Notes: generated by a model not told the origin, from the letters alone. Positions 24,705 through 32,990 are shown, numbered from the stretch's first letter. The stretch is 64,000 nucleotides of DNA from Bacteroides sp. An322 (GCF_002161765.1 NZ_NFIN01000004.1:1-64000); one strand, 5' to 3'. Program-made: numbers and translations.

Positions 24705-24804
24705 AAAACAAAAAAGAAACCCTCCTTAGATGTGACCGACGCTTATTACACGGGCGTAAAAAGCCGCTGGTTCTTTCGTTCCAGCCACCATAGAGGGTAT
24801 TCTT
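24705..24804 (-). ncRNA. structured RNA candidate upstream of the KilA-N-like gene
   Basis: On the minus strand 24,793-24,804 (AAGAATACCCTC) pairs with 24,714-24,724 (GAGGGTTTCTT), closing a multi-branch structure. Inside are a hairpin GCTGG...CCAGC with an A-rich loop and a hairpin ACGC...GCGT. The 3' side of the closing stem is followed by TTTTTTGTTTTT, as in a terminator. It could be an independent RNA or a leader attenuator for the two small genes downstream. Confidence 0.5.
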
Positions 24805-24907
24805 TTAATATCTTGTCTCAAATAAAGTCAATTAGATTTATTTGCCCAAGAAAGTAAGTAATAAACATCGGTCACCGACAAAAGTACAACAAAAATTCGG
24901 ATAACCA

Positions 24908-25504
24908 ATGAATGAACCGAAAAAAATAATGGACGATCTGAAAAAACGTGTCAACCGTCTTGTGCGCGAAACCCTGAAAGATGTCAAGGTGGAGGTGGCG
25001 GAAGAGTTCGACCGCAATTTCGAACGCGAGGCGTTCTTCAACGAAAAGTGGGCGCGCCGCAAGTACAACGATGACAAGAGTCGGGGGCTTCTGGTGCGTA
25101 CCGGCAATTTGCGCCGGAGCATACATGCGGAGATTACCGGCAGGGACAGCGTGGTATTCAGTTCGGCGCTGGAGTACGCCCGCATCCACAACGAGGGAGG
25201 CACCATTACCGTCACCAGGAAGATGAAGAATTATTTCTGGTGGCGGTACCACACCGTGACCGGAGGGCGTGCCGCCGACGGGTTCAGCAACCGCCTGCAG
25301 CGCAGGAAGGACGGAAGCCCGCGGAATAACCGGCACAACCGCACCCTGACCGCCGAAGCCGAATTCTACCGGGCGATGGCGCTCAAGAAGGTGGGGAGCA
25401 AGATAACCATTCCTAAACGTCGGTTCATCAGCACCCACCCGCAACTGGAAGACCTGCTGAAAGGGATATTCCTTGAAAACGCGAAAAGAATCTTTGAAGA
25501 ATGA
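24908..25504 (+). CDS. virion morphogenesis protein, Mu gpG/gp31-like
   Basis: 198 aa. The pattern LLVRTGNLRRSI near residue 62, then YARIHNEGGTI near 90, is diagnostic for the phage virion morphogenesis (tail completion) family. The N-terminus is a charged helix. A basic insertion near residues 125-150 is RK-rich. It probably helps finish the head-tail joint. It is preceded by a 200-base non-coding gap holding the structured RNA. Confidence 0.8.
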   Translation: MNEPKKIMDDLKKRVNRLVRETLKDVKVEVAEEFDRNFEREAFFNEKWARRKYNDDKSRGLLVRTGNLRRSIHAEITGRDSVVFSSALEYARIHNEGGTITVTRKMKNYFWWRYHTVTGGRAADGFSNRLQRRKDGSPRNNRHNRTLTAEAEFYRAMALKKVGSKITIPKRRFISTHPQLEDLLKGIFLENAKRIFEE

Positions 25505-25535
25505 CAACCATAAAACCATAAATATATAGACATAT

Positions 25536-26009
25536 ATGAGAAAACTGATTTACCTCAGCCTCATAGACAGACTGAAACGGCTGACAGACGAAGCCGGACA
25601 GCCGGCACTGAGGCATTTCGACCTGTGGAACGAGCAGGTGGAGTTCATTGAGCAGGAAGAGCCGTTCGATACCCCGGCGGTGTTTGTCGAGTTCCGCCCC
25701 GTAAGGTGGACGACACTGGGCGGGTTGGCACAGCAGGCAGACGTGGACATACGCCTGCACATCGTCACCCGGTGGAAAGGGAGCGCCAAGGACGGAAGCA
25801 TCTTCCAGACGGACGCATTGGAACGTTTTGATATGTTAGACCGCATAGATAATGCCCTTTTCAACCTGCAGGGAGCCGATGGCGGGACTTCGTTCTGCAT
25901 GTTCCGCCGCACGGGCAGCAGCACCAACCACAACCATGACGAACTGGTGGAGGACATTGCCGACTACGCCTGCAGAGTGCATGAACAATTGACAATTCAT
26001 AATGAGTAG
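25536..26009 (+). CDS. tail terminator-like protein (Mu gp37 position)
   Basis: 157 aa. The first helix RKLIYLSLIDRLK and the strands TPAVFVEF and VDIRLHIVTRW give the alpha/beta fold expected of tail terminator or gp37-like proteins. It is the last gene of the rightward head operon. Its stop is 15 bases from the stop of the convergent HTH gene, so the two transcripts collide here. Confidence 0.6.
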   Translation: MRKLIYLSLIDRLKRLTDEAGQPALRHFDLWNEQVEFIEQEEPFDTPAVFVEFRPVRWTTLGGLAQQADVDIRLHIVTRWKGSAKDGSIFQTDALERFDMLDRIDNALFNLQGADGGTSFCMFRRTGSSTNHNHDELVEDIADYACRVHEQLTIHNE

Positions 26010-26023
26010 TGCGGTACGTTTGC

Positions 26024-26266
26024 TCAGAACAGTTCCAGCTGCCGGTTCGCATCGGATATCCTGCGGATGACGCGCGGGTCGGCGCTGGCGTTGATGATGT
26101 TGTAGAACGTCTTCTCGCAGATGCGGTACTTGGGCCAGATATACCGTCTGAGGATTTCGCGGTTCGACAGCCCGCTGCGTGCGTGTTCGTCATAGATGCG
26201 CACGATGTCCTCCACCCGTGAAACATAGCTGAGCCCCACTATCTTTTGTTTTCCATGCTTTGCCAT
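26024..26266 (-). CDS. small HTH regulator, candidate middle/late activator
   Basis: An 80-aa basic protein with a helix-turn-helix near residues 33-65 (LSNREILRRYIWPKYRICEKTFYNII). Size and place between early and late genes recall Mor and C of Mu, which activate middle and late transcription, but no sequence match to those is claimed. It has its own promoter element and direct repeats upstream. It resembles the 82-aa HTH protein at 2.0 kb. Confidence 0.55.
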   Translation of the reverse strand: MAKHGKQKIVGLSYVSRVEDIVRIYDEHARSGLSNREILRRYIWPKYRICEKTFYNIINASADPRVIRRISDANRQLELF

Positions 26267-26297
26267 ACCCTGATACCTTTTGAAAACCTTATAGTTG

Positions 26298-26305
26298 CAA
26301 AGTTA
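26298..26305 (-). promoter_or_regulatory. -7 element of the small HTH gene
   Basis: TAACTTTG on the minus strand matches TAnnTTTG, 32 bases upstream of the ATG. Just upstream (minus strand) lie two direct CGGAAAA repeats spaced by 11 bases, a likely operator or activator site; no TTTG box is present at -33, so activation may be needed. Confidence 0.5.
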
Positions 26306-26351
26306 CGGTTTTTCCGTAAATTTTCCGCATTTACAGGTGTTTATCGAAGAA

Positions 26352-26386
26352 ATCCCCCCGCAACTCTCATGGATTGCAGGGGGATT
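26352..26386 (-). terminator. hairpin terminator of the early operon region
   Basis: ATCCCCC and GGGGGAT arms with further pairs GCAA/TTGC close an 11-base loop. On the minus strand it is followed by TTCTTCG, a moderate T-tract. It lies after the last early gene and before the HTH gene, so it probably separates early from middle transcription. Confidence 0.6.
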
Positions 26387-26452
26387 CGTATCGTCTTTTT
26401 CTTCTCATAGGCGGAAGCCTTCATCCGGTTCCGGCCGTTTATGTTCGCACAG

Positions 26453-26695
26453 TCATCCGTTTAAGTCATAAATATCAACTCTCAATACATTGGCAACGTC
26501 GCGCATCATGTCCACCGTGTCATTGTTCTCCACATTGAAGCAGATGCCGACCGTCTCCGCGTCCTTCTCCGAACGCTGCACCCGCAGGTCACAGGGGCGG
26601 TTCCATCTTATCCACAGGTACATGAACTGGTTGATCATGCTGTAATGGACCGGAACCGCCACCCTGCGGGGCTTGAACAAGTCATCCATTGGCAT
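26453..26695 (-). CDS. conserved small early phage protein
   Basis: About 80 aa from the ATG at 26,695, starting MPMDDLFKPRRVAVPVHY. It has aromatic and charged strands (FMYLWIRWN, ETVGICFNVENND) and no known motif. Its start overlaps the end of the zinc-motif gene by 14 bases, so the two are probably translated together. Last gene of the early operon. The function is unknown. Confidence 0.55.
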   Translation of the reverse strand: MPMDDLFKPRRVAVPVHYSMINQFMYLWIRWNRPCDLRVQRSEKDAETVGICFNVENNDTVDMMRDVANVLRVDIYDLNG

Positions 26696-26903
26696 TTCCC
26701 TCCATGAACGGTTCCACGGTGATGCTGGTTTCCCCGTAAATGACCACCCGTCCGGTCCCTCCGCACTGCGTGCAGGTGAAACTCTTCGGGTTGTGCCGGA
26801 GGATGTCAAGCCGGTCAAAGGTCACGATTTTGCCGGTACCCTTGCATGCACGGCAGATGCTGATGCGTTTGTGTATGTATCTTTTTTCCGTACCCATAGT
26901 CAT
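26682..26903 (-). CDS. DnaJ-type zinc-binding (CxxCxGxG) small protein
   Basis: 73 aa. CRACKGTG near residue 18 and CTQCGGTG near residue 43 are two CxxCxGxG repeats, the same knuckles that bind zinc in DnaJ. Nothing else of DnaJ is present. Small proteins of this kind occur in early operons of Mu-like phages and may bind nucleic acid or host factors. Overlaps both neighbours slightly. Confidence 0.65.
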   Translation of the reverse strand: MTMGTEKRYIHKRISICRACKGTGKIVTFDRLDILRHNPKSFTCTQCGGTGRVVIYGETSITVEPFMEGNANG

Positions 26904-27112
26904 TCCTCCTTTATTTCCTTAAATATTACGTCCGTGCCGTCAGGGCGGTTTTTCCCTATACACTGGTAATCGTTATAGCATCCGAAAGCATGCTCGAAAA
27001 AGTAGCAGCCCTCGCACGAGGCGCCGCCTTCGCTGTTTGACGTTGCAGGCTCCACTCTCAGGGAGGAGCCGCGGAAAGTGAACTTGTCACCTATGTCCAG
27101 AACCTTTTCCAT
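26900..27112 (-). CDS. small Cys-containing early protein
   Basis: About 70 aa from the ATG at 27,112 (a GTG lies two codons upstream). It contains four cysteines, in SCEGCYFFEHAFGCYNDYQC, spaced like a small zinc-binding site. It lies within the tightly packed early operon, overlapping the next gene by 4 bases. Function unknown. Confidence 0.55.
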   Translation of the reverse strand: MEKVLDIGDKFTFRGSSLRVEPATSNSEGGASCEGCYFFEHAFGCYNDYQCIGKNRPDGTDVIFKEIKEE

Positions 27113-27114
27113 AA

Positions 27115-27759
27115 TCACATCGCGGATAAAGATAACGGCAGCTTGGTTTCCACTCCCTTGTCATCCTTGACGGTGACGCTGATGAACTGGCAGGTGGGCA
27201 CCGGCCGGTACGCCTGCTTGATGATGTTGATGCCGTCGATGAATCCGGCATTCTGGCTCTTCACCGCCAGCCTCTCCAGCTCGAGCACCTTGTTCGCCTT
27301 CAGCGCGCCCTTCCGGTCTTTGGCGAGCAGGCCCATCACGGTTTCCACCAGTGCGGCGCTGTTGTCGTCCTTGGCAAGGGTGTTCAGGTATTCCTTCACC
27401 TTGGCGATGCCCGCTTCCACGGTGTCGTCCCAGCCTTCGTTCACGCGGTTGCCCAGCGTGATGCTCATCCGCCCGTCCTGCGTGGTGAAAGTGTCGCTCT
27501 GGCGGTTCATCTTCGTGCTGAACAGTTCGTTCTTGGTCCGGATGAGGGCGGCGAACTCGCCGAACACTTCCGCCTTCACCCGTTCCATTTCTGCGGAAAG
27601 CTCCTGCAGCTTCCTTACGTTGCTATGCACCGCGGCGTCCACCAGTTCCTTGTACGTGTCGCGTTCGTTCTGCACCCGTGCCTTTTCGGCTTTCTCCTCC
27701 GCCTCCAGCTGTGCCTTCAGGGCGGCTTTCTGTTCTTTTGTCAGTTGTGTCAAATCCAT
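27115..27759 (-). CDS. DUF3164-like Mu early protein
   Basis: About 214 aa from the ATG at 27,759. A long charged N-terminal coiled coil (residues about 10-80) precedes a conserved half with GRMSITLGNRVNEGWDDTVEAGI and GFIDGINIIKQAYRPVP. The pattern fits the DUF3164 family of Mu-like phages, found between gemA and the late genes, whose function is not established. The upstream ORF start adds 14 unlikely residues. Confidence 0.7.
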   Translation of the reverse strand: MDLTQLTKEQKAALKAQLEAEEKAEKARVQNERDTYKELVDAAVHSNVRKLQELSAEMERVKAEVFGEFAALIRTKNELFSTKMNRQSDTFTTQDGRMSITLGNRVNEGWDDTVEAGIAKVKEYLNTLAKDDNSAALVETVMGLLAKDRKGALKANKVLELERLAVKSQNAGFIDGINIIKQAYRPVPTCQFISVTVKDDKGVETKLPLSLSAM

Positions 27760-27778
27760 ATTGATATGTTTTAAACGG

Positions 27779-27964
27779 TTAGTAAATAATGTCCTGTTCA
27801 TTGTCTTCCATATCCGGAAGCCCGTATTCGGCTTTCATCGCTTCCAGCGCCTGCTGTTCGCAGAAGTCGGCAAGCTCGTGGAGCATCACCGTCTGGTCCA
27901 TCAGCCCGAAACGGCATATCCGCTCCATAATCTCATTCTGCAAGGTTTCGATAGTCTGTTCCAT
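27779..27964 (-). CDS. small acidic early protein
   Basis: 61 aa, helical and strongly acidic (ADFCEQQALEAMKAEYGL, DMEDNEQD). It overlaps the end of the MerR-like gene by 32 bases and is 20 bases ahead of the DUF3164 gene. No family is recognised; it belongs to the early operon by position and spacing. Confidence 0.5.
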   Translation of the reverse strand: MEQTIETLQNEIMERICRFGLMDQTVMLHELADFCEQQALEAMKAEYGLPDMEDNEQDIIY

Positions 27965-28550
27965 GGCATTCCTCCTTTTCCTTATTCTCTGCCCGGTGTT
28001 CTCTCACGACCTCGCTCCTGTCAAGCTCCCTGCGGCTGTAATACACCCGTTTGCCTTTCAGGTAACCGGTCACCAGCCCACGGTCCGCCCAACGTTTGAT
28101 GGTGCTCTTGCCGCAGCCTATGTAACGGCACGCTTCCGCCTGGCTGATGAGGTCGGTGGCATCGGTATCGGCTGCAGGTTTGCGGGTCTCCTTGTTGATT
28201 TGCGACCGCAGGCCCAGCCGCCGCTCCACCCGCTCCAGCCGTTTCAGCAGTGCGTCGTATTCCTTGCGGCTCAAGGTGATTCCCTCTTCCGCTTCCGGTT
28301 CCGTCTCGTCCTCCAGCTCAGGGCAAAGGGCGCTGATGCCTACTTTCCCCGCCAGGAAGCGGGCGGCGTCGCGTGCGGCGTAAAAGGCCGCTTCGTCACG
28401 TTCTGTTTCAGGTGTGTCGCGCACGAAATGGCCGAACACCCACTGTTCGTTCCGGCGGCGTTCCAGCACCTCTATCTGCACTTCGCTCAGTCCGTCACCG
28501 TTCATTCTCAGGGCTTCGATAGCCCGGTCAATCTCTGATTGTTTTCTCAT
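27933..28550 (-). CDS. early protein with C-terminal MerR/excisionase-like HTH
   Basis: About 205 aa from the ATG at 28,550. The N-terminal half is helical with two acidic stretches. Residues about 132-185 form a winged helix of excisionase type: DLISQAEACRYIGCGKSTIKRWADRGLV followed by the wing KGKRVYYSRREL. Such proteins act as DNA-bending or transcription factors. The longer upstream ORF is a shadow of the GemA-like gene. Confidence 0.65.
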   Translation of the reverse strand: MRKQSEIDRAIEALRMNGDGLSEVQIEVLERRRNEQWVFGHFVRDTPETERDEAAFYAARDAARFLAGKVGISALCPELEDETEPEAEEGITLSRKEYDALLKRLERVERRLGLRSQINKETRKPAADTDATDLISQAEACRYIGCGKSTIKRWADRGLVTGYLKGKRVYYSRRELDRSEVVREHRAENKEKEECHGTDYRNLAE

Positions 28551-28561
28551 GATATGAAGTT

Positions 28562-29008
28562 TTAATGTTGGTTCTCTTTTCTTGCCATCGCCTCCAGCTG
28601 GCGTTTCACTTCCCTCAGTTCTGCAAGGGTCATCATCGTGAGCGGCTTGCGGAACCGGGTGCGCGTCCGGCAGAACAGGCTGATTTTCGCCTTGTTCATT
28701 TCGAAGTCCTCCGGCGTGTCGCCGGCGAAGCCCTTGTTCAGGCAGCTTATCCGGAAAGACAGGGAATATATCTGCCTGCATACCCTCCGTGCCTCCTCGC
28801 GTGCGGCTGCGCTGTCCCTCCCGTTCAATGCGTCCAACAGCCTGTACGCTTCGCCCATCGTGAGCCCCGCCGTGCTGTCTGTCCGCCCTTCGGTAAACCG
28901 GCTGATGAACGCGTGGCGTTCTCCGTCGTCATATTCCATGCGCCGGAATACGGCATGCAATGCCTTGATTTGTTGCGGCGTGGCCGGCTTTTCTTTCGTC
29001 TCTTTCAT
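28562..29008 (-). CDS. GemA-like protein (Mu gp16 family)
   Basis: 148 aa. The N-terminal pattern TPQQIKALHAVFRRM...R..FISRFTEGRT and then LTMGEAYRLLDAL matches the gp16/GemA family of Mu-like phages. GemA modulates host gene expression and DNA supercoiling in Mu. The C-terminal half is basic and helical. It lies just behind the ATPase genes, as in Mu. Confidence 0.7.
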   Translation of the reverse strand: MKETKEKPATPQQIKALHAVFRRMEYDDGERHAFISRFTEGRTDSTAGLTMGEAYRLLDALNGRDSAAAREEARRVCRQIYSLSFRISCLNKGFAGDTPEDFEMNKAKISLFCRTRTRFRKPLTMMTLAELREVKRQLEAMARKENQH

Positions 29009-29038
29009 GTCCGTATGGTTTTAAATTCTTCACTTAAG

Positions 29039-29674
29039 TCATTCTTCTCCCCAGTAGGTGCGGGCTTTTTCCGGCACGATGTCATAATGGCCTGTGGGAC
29101 CGATGAAGCGCCCTTTCGAGAAAGCCCGGAAACCCTCTACATATATCTTCAGCGAGGCGTCATACATCAGGCTCTTGGCGGCACGTCCGTTGGGCAGCTT
29201 GCCGTCAGCATGGCTGATGAAGATAAGCAGCTTGCGCCGGTGGCGTTCCTTGAATTCGATGTATTGCCGGTAGTTCATCCCGGTGTACTGGAAGGAGTCT
29301 ATCACCATGATGTCGGGGCTTTTCTGGCGCTTGAGGCGGACGGAAAGCTCCTCCATGTTTTCGTTGTCGATAAGCAGGAACCGCTTGTTCACCTCCATCA
29401 TCCCCTCGCGCCTGAACGCGTTCTGCATCGTCAGGCACGCGCCTTCTTCCAGCGAGTCGTATGCCACCTTGCCGAACCGGCAGAGGTACTTGCAGAGCTG
29501 CAGGGCGAAAGTGGTCTTCCCGGTGCCGCTGTTCCCCCAGATGATCCACACGCCTCGGCGTTCGGGCCTGCCGAAGGCGTCAAGCCAGGGACCGTCGAAG
29601 TCCATCGTCTCATACTTCATGCCCAGCACCTCGCGTACCCCCTTGGCGTTGCGGTCAAAAGTGAGCTTAGCCAT
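29039..29674 (-). CDS. RecA/Sak4-like single-strand annealing ATPase
   Basis: 211 aa. Walker A GNSGTGKTTF lies near residue 44 and Walker B IMVIDSFQYTG near 112. A RecA-type core follows, without the RecA C-terminal domain, as in Sak4-like phage ATPases. It may aid replication or recombination of phage DNA during transposition. It overlaps the MuB-like gene by 8 bases, so both ATPases are made together. Confidence 0.7.
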   Translation of the reverse strand: MAKLTFDRNAKGVREVLGMKYETMDFDGPWLDAFGRPERRGVWIIWGNSGTGKTTFALQLCKYLCRFGKVAYDSLEEGACLTMQNAFRREGMMEVNKRFLLIDNENMEELSVRLKRQKSPDIMVIDSFQYTGMNYRQYIEFKERHRRKLLIFISHADGKLPNGRAAKSLMYDASLKIYVEGFRAFSKGRFIGPTGHYDIVPEKARTYWGEE

Positions 29675-30563
29675 TGTCCGCCTCCTTCCGCCTGCGCGCC
29701 TCGATCATCCGCCTGCGGGCATGGATGCACCGCTTGAGCCTCCGCAAGTCGTTCTCGCTCCGTCTGGCGTCCGCTATCACCTGGTCTATCTCCGCACGGT
29801 CTTCCAGCCCGTTCGCCCGGCAGATGGCAAACACGTCGTCCGCCCCTGTAGGGGACACCTCGAAAAACCTGCGCCCGATGCGGCTGTGTATTTCCTTGTA
29901 GCCCTTCTTGTTGTAGCGCAGGCCCGAGTCCAGGCGGCGCTTGATGAAGTCGGTGCTGAGGAACACGATGCCCGCATGGCCCTCCAGACGGTTGTAAATC
30001 GAGATGAAATAGGTGAATACCGAGTCGGTCAGCTTGTCGCCCTCGTCGAATATCAGCAGGGGTCCGTTCAGGAAGGCTATCATCGAGATGGCGTTTTCCA
30101 GCATGTCGCGCAGGTTGGCGGTGTCGGTGGGCGCGCCCACCTGCTTGGCAATCTCGCGCACGAAGTCCGAACGGCGCATGTCTTCCGAGCAGAGGATGTA
30201 GAACACGTTGCGGTGCGTGCGCCGGTACTCGATGGCGGCTGTGGTCTTCCCGCATCCGGCATCGCCCACCACCCACGTCACGTTCTTGTACGACTGCGCG
30301 TCGGAGAAGGCGTAGGTGATCTCACGGAACGCACGGCCTTCGTGCAGCTGCCAGTGTTCGAAACTGAAGCCGATCTGGACGGCGATGCGCGTGAACATGT
30401 CGTCGCTTATCAGCTCGTACTTGCCGTTGAGCAGCTGGCTCACCGTGGCGGAGCTTACGTTTTGCAGGCTTTCCGCCGCACGGTTGCGGGTCGGGTAGTT
30501 GTCGCAGTACGCCGCCAGCGCCGAGCGTACCTGTTCTTTCTGTTCTGTACTTAGTCCTTTCAT
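29667..30563 (-). CDS. MuB-like AAA+ target-selection ATPase
   Basis: 298 aa. The N-terminus holds a helix-turn-helix (SLQNVSSATVSQLLNGKYELI) as in MuB. The AAA+ core shows Walker A GDAGCGKTTA near residue 100 and Walker B LLIFDEGDKL near 175. The C-terminus is basic. MuB chooses target DNA and stimulates MuA. The stop-to-start distance to the transposase gene is 33 bases. Confidence 0.88.
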   Translation of the reverse strand: MKGLSTEQKEQVRSALAAYCDNYPTRNRAAESLQNVSSATVSQLLNGKYELISDDMFTRIAVQIGFSFEHWQLHEGRAFREITYAFSDAQSYKNVTWVVGDAGCGKTTAAIEYRRTHRNVFYILCSEDMRRSDFVREIAKQVGAPTDTANLRDMLENAISMIAFLNGPLLIFDEGDKLTDSVFTYFISIYNRLEGHAGIVFLSTDFIKRRLDSGLRYNKKGYKEIHSRIGRRFFEVSPTGADDVFAICRANGLEDRAEIDQVIADARRSENDLRRLKRCIHARRRMIEARRRKEADNG

Positions 30564-30595
30564 TGTTTTATCGGTATTTAATCAGTCATTAATTG

Positions 30596-32689
30596 TCAAA
30601 GTTTTCCCGCGCAGTCCAGTTCGTCAAAGGTGAGGCCTGACACCTGCTTTTCATAATCGCCCGGAGAGCCGAACGCCAGCGGGTCGGAAGCCAGCACGGG
30701 TTCGGGAGGAAGCTCCGTGCCGGGCACCGGAACCGGCGGGCGGAGCGTGCCTTGCTTCATCTCCTCGCGGTAGGCGTCCAGCTGTTTTTCGCTCACTGCC
30801 ACCGGACGCGGCAAGCGGAGCCTTGCGTACGCCTCGCCCATCGCCTCCTCGATGAACAGGTCCTCCTGTGCGATGTGCATGGCGGCACGCGTACGACGGT
30901 TAAGGTCAAGCTGGCGGAACAGGTGCGCGTTTTCCTCATCGGTGCGTTCCTGCGTGGCGCGGTGGACGGATACTTTCGGCGTGGCGGTGGCGGCGTATTT
31001 GGCACCGGTGTCCGTCACAGCCCACAGCTCGATGCGGGTCATGTCCTCGGGGTCGTAGCGGTAGAGGAACCTGCGGCCTATGTTCTGCAGGTGGAAGCCC
31101 ATGTCCACGTCGCCGCCGTCCGTGTAGACCATATAGCGGTATTCCCGTTTCCCGAGCTCGAAGCAGAACCCTTCCCGGGTGTATTCCACCGGCTTCTGCG
31201 AGAAGAGCATGAAGATTTCCCGTGCCTCGTATCCGTCAAGCCGTTGCGCTTTCGGGTTCTCTATCGAGGTGTACATTTCCCTCCGGGTCATTCCCGTGGG
31301 GCTGGTGGGGTGCACGCTGTCGTTCCATTCCTCACGGCAGCGGGCGTATTGCCGCTTCAGTTCGTCCAGCGTGGGGAGCGCGTCGATGTTCGCCGTGATG
31401 AGGTCGATGTTCGCCCGGCTGGAAAGCTTGCGGGCGGTGACGTTCTGCCCCGTGAAGTTGTAAAGCTTGTGCAGCACCTGCTGCTGGAAACGCCCGAAGA
31501 CGGACTCGATGGTCTTCGACTGCCCGTTGTGGGGCATCGTGGTCTTGTGCAGATGGCATATCTTGCGGAAGAATCCCTGCGACTCCAGCCGCTTGTGCCC
31601 GCCCTGGTTGTCGGTCACTATCTCGTAGGGCTTCACCTTCCACTGCGTGAGTGCCATGCGGTAGGCCTGGTACTGCGTGTAGAAGTTCTCCCCGTCGCCG
31701 ATGTAATAGCCCAGGAACATCTCCGAGCAGGCGTCCATCACCTCGTACACGTCGGTGGTGCGCGCCGTCCAGCGTTTCTGCCGTTCGTCATACGCCTTGT
31801 AATACAGGTTGAGCTTCGTGCCGTCCGAGTACCACAGCGAGTCGGGCATCGAGGGCAGCACGGTGTCGAAAGTCGGCATATAGCGGTTCTTGAACTCCCG
31901 CTCGCCGTGTACCGCAGCGTACCACCACACCATGATTTCGGGCGCATACAGGTAGTTGTGTACCGTGGTGAGGCTTTTGATGGCCTTCAGGCCGCGGAGC
32001 CTTGCCTGGCGGTTGTACTCCTCGAAGATCTGCGCGTCGGTGTATTGCGGGAACTTGCTCCGCTTCAGCTTCAGCAGAAGCGCGCCCTCCTGCCTGCCGA
32101 TGCGCCGTGCCGAACTGTTGCCGGTGTTGGCGTTCACCAGCACCGCGTATCCCTCCCGCTTGTAGGCGTTGAATTTCTCGCGCAGCCTCGCCGCGTTCTT
32201 CGGAAGCGTGTGCCCGGTGGCCTCCCTCAGCTTCTCGCAGGTCAGCAGCACGCTGTTCCACGTCTCCGCACGCCGGGCGAACCCGCCTTTCCGGTGCTCG
32301 GCTTCGCGTTGCTTCTCCACCCGCGCCATCTCGTTCATCACCTGGGCGTTCAGGATGTATTCCAGCTGTCTTTCGGTGCTGATTTCGGGGCGGTATTCCT
32401 TGAAGAACCTCACCGCTTCGGCGTCGAAGCGTATCCGCGTGCTGATGTATCGTTCGTGTTCCCTGCGTTCCATTTCCTTCCTCGCTTCCTTGTAGCGTTC
32501 GTCGTAGGCTGCACGGAGCCCGTCGGGCATCGACTTGTATGCCACCAGGGCTTCGCGGCCGTTGCCGCCGCGCTGCATCACGATCAGTCTGCCTTCACGG
32601 ATGTACTTCTTATAGGTCGGCTGGCTAATAAGCCCCCCGCCTACAAGCTCCGCAAAGCTGACGCATAACGTGTTTCCGTACATTTCCAT
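30596..32689 (-). CDS. MuA-like DDE transposase
   Basis: About 697 aa from the ATG at 32,689; an ATG two codons on is also possible. The N-terminal winged helix (VSFAELVGGGLISQPTYKKYIREGRL) binds phage ends. The catalytic core shows the DDE residues in WYSDGTKLNLYY, YEIVTDNQGG and KTIESVFGRFQQ, followed by a MuA-type barrel. The enzyme integrates and replicates the phage by transposition. No tyrosine or serine integrase is present, so this is the only integration enzyme seen. Codons upstream of 32,689 overlap a tRNA-like hairpin and are not coding. Confidence 0.92.
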   Translation of the reverse strand: MEMYGNTLCVSFAELVGGGLISQPTYKKYIREGRLIVMQRGGNGREALVAYKSMPDGLRAAYDERYKEARKEMERREHERYISTRIRFDAEAVRFFKEYRPEISTERQLEYILNAQVMNEMARVEKQREAEHRKGGFARRAETWNSVLLTCEKLREATGHTLPKNAARLREKFNAYKREGYAVLVNANTGNSSARRIGRQEGALLLKLKRSKFPQYTDAQIFEEYNRQARLRGLKAIKSLTTVHNYLYAPEIMVWWYAAVHGEREFKNRYMPTFDTVLPSMPDSLWYSDGTKLNLYYKAYDERQKRWTARTTDVYEVMDACSEMFLGYYIGDGENFYTQYQAYRMALTQWKVKPYEIVTDNQGGHKRLESQGFFRKICHLHKTTMPHNGQSKTIESVFGRFQQQVLHKLYNFTGQNVTARKLSSRANIDLITANIDALPTLDELKRQYARCREEWNDSVHPTSPTGMTRREMYTSIENPKAQRLDGYEAREIFMLFSQKPVEYTREGFCFELGKREYRYMVYTDGGDVDMGFHLQNIGRRFLYRYDPEDMTRIELWAVTDTGAKYAATATPKVSVHRATQERTDEENAHLFRQLDLNRRTRAAMHIAQEDLFIEEAMGEAYARLRLPRPVAVSEKQLDAYREEMKQGTLRPPVPVPGTELPPEPVLASDPLAFGSPGDYEKQVSGLTFDELDCAGKL

Positions 32690-32716
32690 AATATCGTTGT
32701 TTCTTTTAGATTCGTG

Positions 32717-32761
32717 CGCCTCCGGGAATCGGACCCGGCTGCCAGCCATCCTGCAGGCGCT
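32717..32761 (-). other. tRNA-like minihelix upstream of the transposase gene
   Basis: On the minus strand GCGCCT pairs with AGGCGC like an acceptor stem. It is followed by a T-arm-like hairpin CCGGG-TCCGATT-CCCGG whose loop is close to the TTCGATT of true tRNAs. Only 17 bases lie between the acceptor strand and the T-arm, so D- and anticodon arms are missing. It sits in the 5' leader of the transposase message and may serve regulation or RNA processing. Confidence 0.45.
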
Positions 32762-32771
32762 CCCTGTGCCG

Positions 32772-32930
32772 TCACTTCCGCGCCTCCTTGTCCATCCGTA
32801 TAGCTACGGGCACGGCGAGGGCGCAAAGAGTGATGGTGATTATCAGGTCCGCTCCGGCGGGGGTGAAGCAGTTCGCCACAGCTGCCGCCAGAAGCCCGAG
32901 GAGTATGTATAGTGTTTTCATATTCTTCAT
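32772..32930 (-). CDS. small two-helix membrane protein (52 aa)
   Basis: A reading frame of 52 residues starts MKNMKTLYILLGLLAAAVAN and contains two hydrophobic segments (about 6-20 and 28-45) with a short charged end. It is the first gene of the early operon, before the transposase. Such early membrane peptides may act as superinfection or holin-like factors; the role is unknown. An internal ATG at 32,921 is a second possible start. Confidence 0.55.
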   Translation of the reverse strand: MKNMKTLYILLGLLAAAVANCFTPAGADLIITITLCALAVPVAIRMDKEARK

Positions 32931-32990
32931 TCTTAATTATTAACTCTTCATTTTTCCGTCCCTATCCGTCGCGGACCGGAACGGTTTTGC

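Noticed and set aside
30752-32668. 638-aa plus-strand frame across the transposase gene
   Set aside because: Reverse shadow of the MuA-like gene caused by high GC; no motif or start context supports it.
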